This document shows, piece after piece, positions 6,106-7,205 of a stretch of DNA of 7,205 nucleotides; position 1 is the first letter of the stretch, and the number at the start of each line of letters is the position of its first letter. Below the pieces are notes generated by a model. The model worked only from the letters and a program-made list of their open reading frames with translations, did not search any database and had not been told where the DNA came from. Made by a program: the position numbers and the translations under genes. The stretch comes from Terriglobia bacterium (lineage in GTDB: Bacteria; Acidobacteriota; Terriglobia; UBA7540): the NCBI GenBank assembly GCA_030040515.1, contig JASHTO010000264.1, positions 1 to 7,205 of the forward strand, given 5' to 3'.

Positions 6106-7205
6106 ATGAGCAAAAGCCCAAACCAGCTATCGAAAATCTCGAGGCGCAGGTTTGTTGGCAACCTCAGCGCTGGCCTTGCCACTTTCGTTACCGATGAATC
6201 ACTGGGACGGTCGAGCGGCACCAAGACGACTGCCGCCTCGTCGGGCCCGGCGTGCTGCACTTATTCCCTGGACGGGAATTGGCTTTTTGGCGGAAAGCTG
6301 AGCGATGCCGCCACGACGCCGCAATTCAATGATTCCGCCTTTTCGCGCGTCACTCTTCCCCATTGTGTTACTCCACTATCGTGGCAGAAGTGGGACGCCA
6401 AACTGTGGGAGACGCTTTGGGTCTATCGCCGTCACTTTGTCCTGCCGAATGGGTTGAACAAGCGGCGCATCTTTCTGAAATTCGATGGCGTCATGATCGG
6501 GGCAACGCCCTACCTGAACGGCCACGCTCTGCCGCAACACCTGGGGGGCTACCTGCCCTTCCAGTATGAAATCACCAGCCTGCTCACCCGCAAGGATAAC
6601 GTTCTTGCCGTCGCGGTGGATTCGCGGTGGAGCAATGTGCCGCCGGAAGGCTCGCCGAAAGGGAGCGGCGTAGTGGATTACTACTTGCCGGGTGGAATCC
6701 TGCGGTCCGTCAGCCTGCAAGCAGTTCCGCAGATTTTCGTTGCTGACATCTTTGCCAAGCCCGTGGACGTTCTCGACGCCAAGCGGCGCGTGGAGGTGAA
6801 GTGTACGCTTGACGCAGGCGTGCGGCAGCAGCATGAGCTGAAAATCGAAGCCGCTCTGCTTGAGGGCGACCGCCCTGCGGCCCAAAGCCTCTGGACGGCG
6901 GGCCGTACTCTCGCTCGCGCATCCCGGGAAGTGCGCGTGGAGAAAACCGGCCCATCCGGATTTCACCTGACCCTTGCCAACCTCGGCGACATCCGGCTTT
7001 GGGACAATGAAAATCCGAATCTCTACGAGGTCAGGGTCACGTTGTCAATGAAGGGCCGGCCTCTGCACGAGCGGCGCGTCCGCATTGGCTTTCGCGAGGC
7101 GCGGTTTGAGGTGGACGGATTTTTCCTGAATGGGAAGCGGCTGCGGATTTTCGGTTTGAACCGGCACGAATTGTTCCCCTACGTCGGCTACGCCATGCCG
7201 GGCCG
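6106..7205 (+). CDS. Tat-exported glycoside hydrolase family 2 enzyme (3' end outside window)
   Basis: The first 366 residues of a GH2 protein; this family includes beta-galactosidases, beta-mannosidases and beta-glucuronidases. Residues 12-18 (SRRRFVG) form a twin-arginine motif followed by a short, rather weak hydrophobic stretch, so export through the Tat system is likely. LDGNWLF (55-61) and LPHCVTPLSWQ (84-94) open the jelly-roll sugar-binding domain, followed by the YRRHFVLP and FDGVMIGATPYLNG strands. An immunoglobulin-like domain follows, ending with LWDNENPNLYEV (298-309). GFREARFEVDGFFLNGK and GLNRHE (350-355) mark the start of the catalytic TIM barrel. Both catalytic glutamates lie beyond the window. 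It starts 100 bp after the symporter stop with a good ribosome binding site and is probably in the same operon. The barrel's missing part prevents telling the sugar specificity. Confidence 0.92.
   Translation, partial: MSKSPNQLSKISRRRFVGNLSAGLATFVTDESLGRSSGTKTTAASSGPACCTYSLDGNWLFGGKLSDAATTPQFNDSAFSRVTLPHCVTPLSWQKWDAKLWETLWVYRRHFVLPNGLNKRRIFLKFDGVMIGATPYLNGHALPQHLGGYLPFQYEITSLLTRKDNVLAVAVDSRWSNVPPEGSPKGSGVVDYYLPGGILRSVSLQAVPQIFVADIFAKPVDVLDAKRRVEVKCTLDAGVRQQHELKIEAALLEGDRPAAQSLWTAGRTLARASREVRVEKTGPSGFHLTLANLGDIRLWDNENPNLYEVRVTLSMKGRPLHERRVRIGFREARFEVDGFFLNGKRLRIFGLNRHELFPYVGYAMPG

Overview
The window is 7.2 kb of GC-rich bacterial DNA carrying a carbohydrate-use locus. It holds five substantial protein genes, two of them cut by the window edges, and two hairpin-rich non-coding stretches. 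The gene set (GH38 mannosidase, Tat-exported GH2 glycosidase, sodium/solute symporter, fucose/arabinose-isomerase-like protein, DeoC/LacD-type aldolase) and the hairpin-repeat intergenic regions suggest an environmental polysaccharide degrader of the Verrucomicrobiota, Acidobacteriota or Planctomycetota kind. This placement is an impression from gene content and style; no marker gene is present.

Layout. At 3-1271 (+) is the C-terminal part of a GH38 alpha-mannosidase that begins upstream of the window. Positions 1272-1818 have no convincing gene. They hold a run of about six perfect hairpins (1295-1538), an unexplained stretch, and a separate two-hairpin repeat (about 1710-1757). At 1819-2865 (-) is a Cgl0159-like class I aldolase, convergent with the mannosidase. 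Positions 2866-3075 are a divergent regulatory region with another hairpin repeat and a strong extended -10 promoter facing right. A rightward set follows: isomerase-like protein (3076 or 3100 to 4512), SSS-family symporter (4515-6005, TTG start 2 bp after the isomerase), a 19-codon Tat-leader-like mini-ORF overlapping the symporter stop (6002-6061), and a Tat-signal GH2 glycoside hydrolase (6106 to beyond 7205).

Proposed working (inference): the secreted GH2 enzyme, perhaps with the GH38 enzyme, releases sugars from a glycan; the symporter imports them with sodium; the isomerase converts aldose to ketose in the cytoplasm; the divergently transcribed aldolase cleaves a downstream, probably phosphorylated, intermediate. 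No sugar kinase or transcriptional regulator is visible, so the pathway is incomplete here and the sugar cannot be named from sequence alone. The most notable points are the isomerase/aldolase pair flanking one control region, the Tat-leader remnant ahead of the GH2 gene, and the clustered hairpin repeats.
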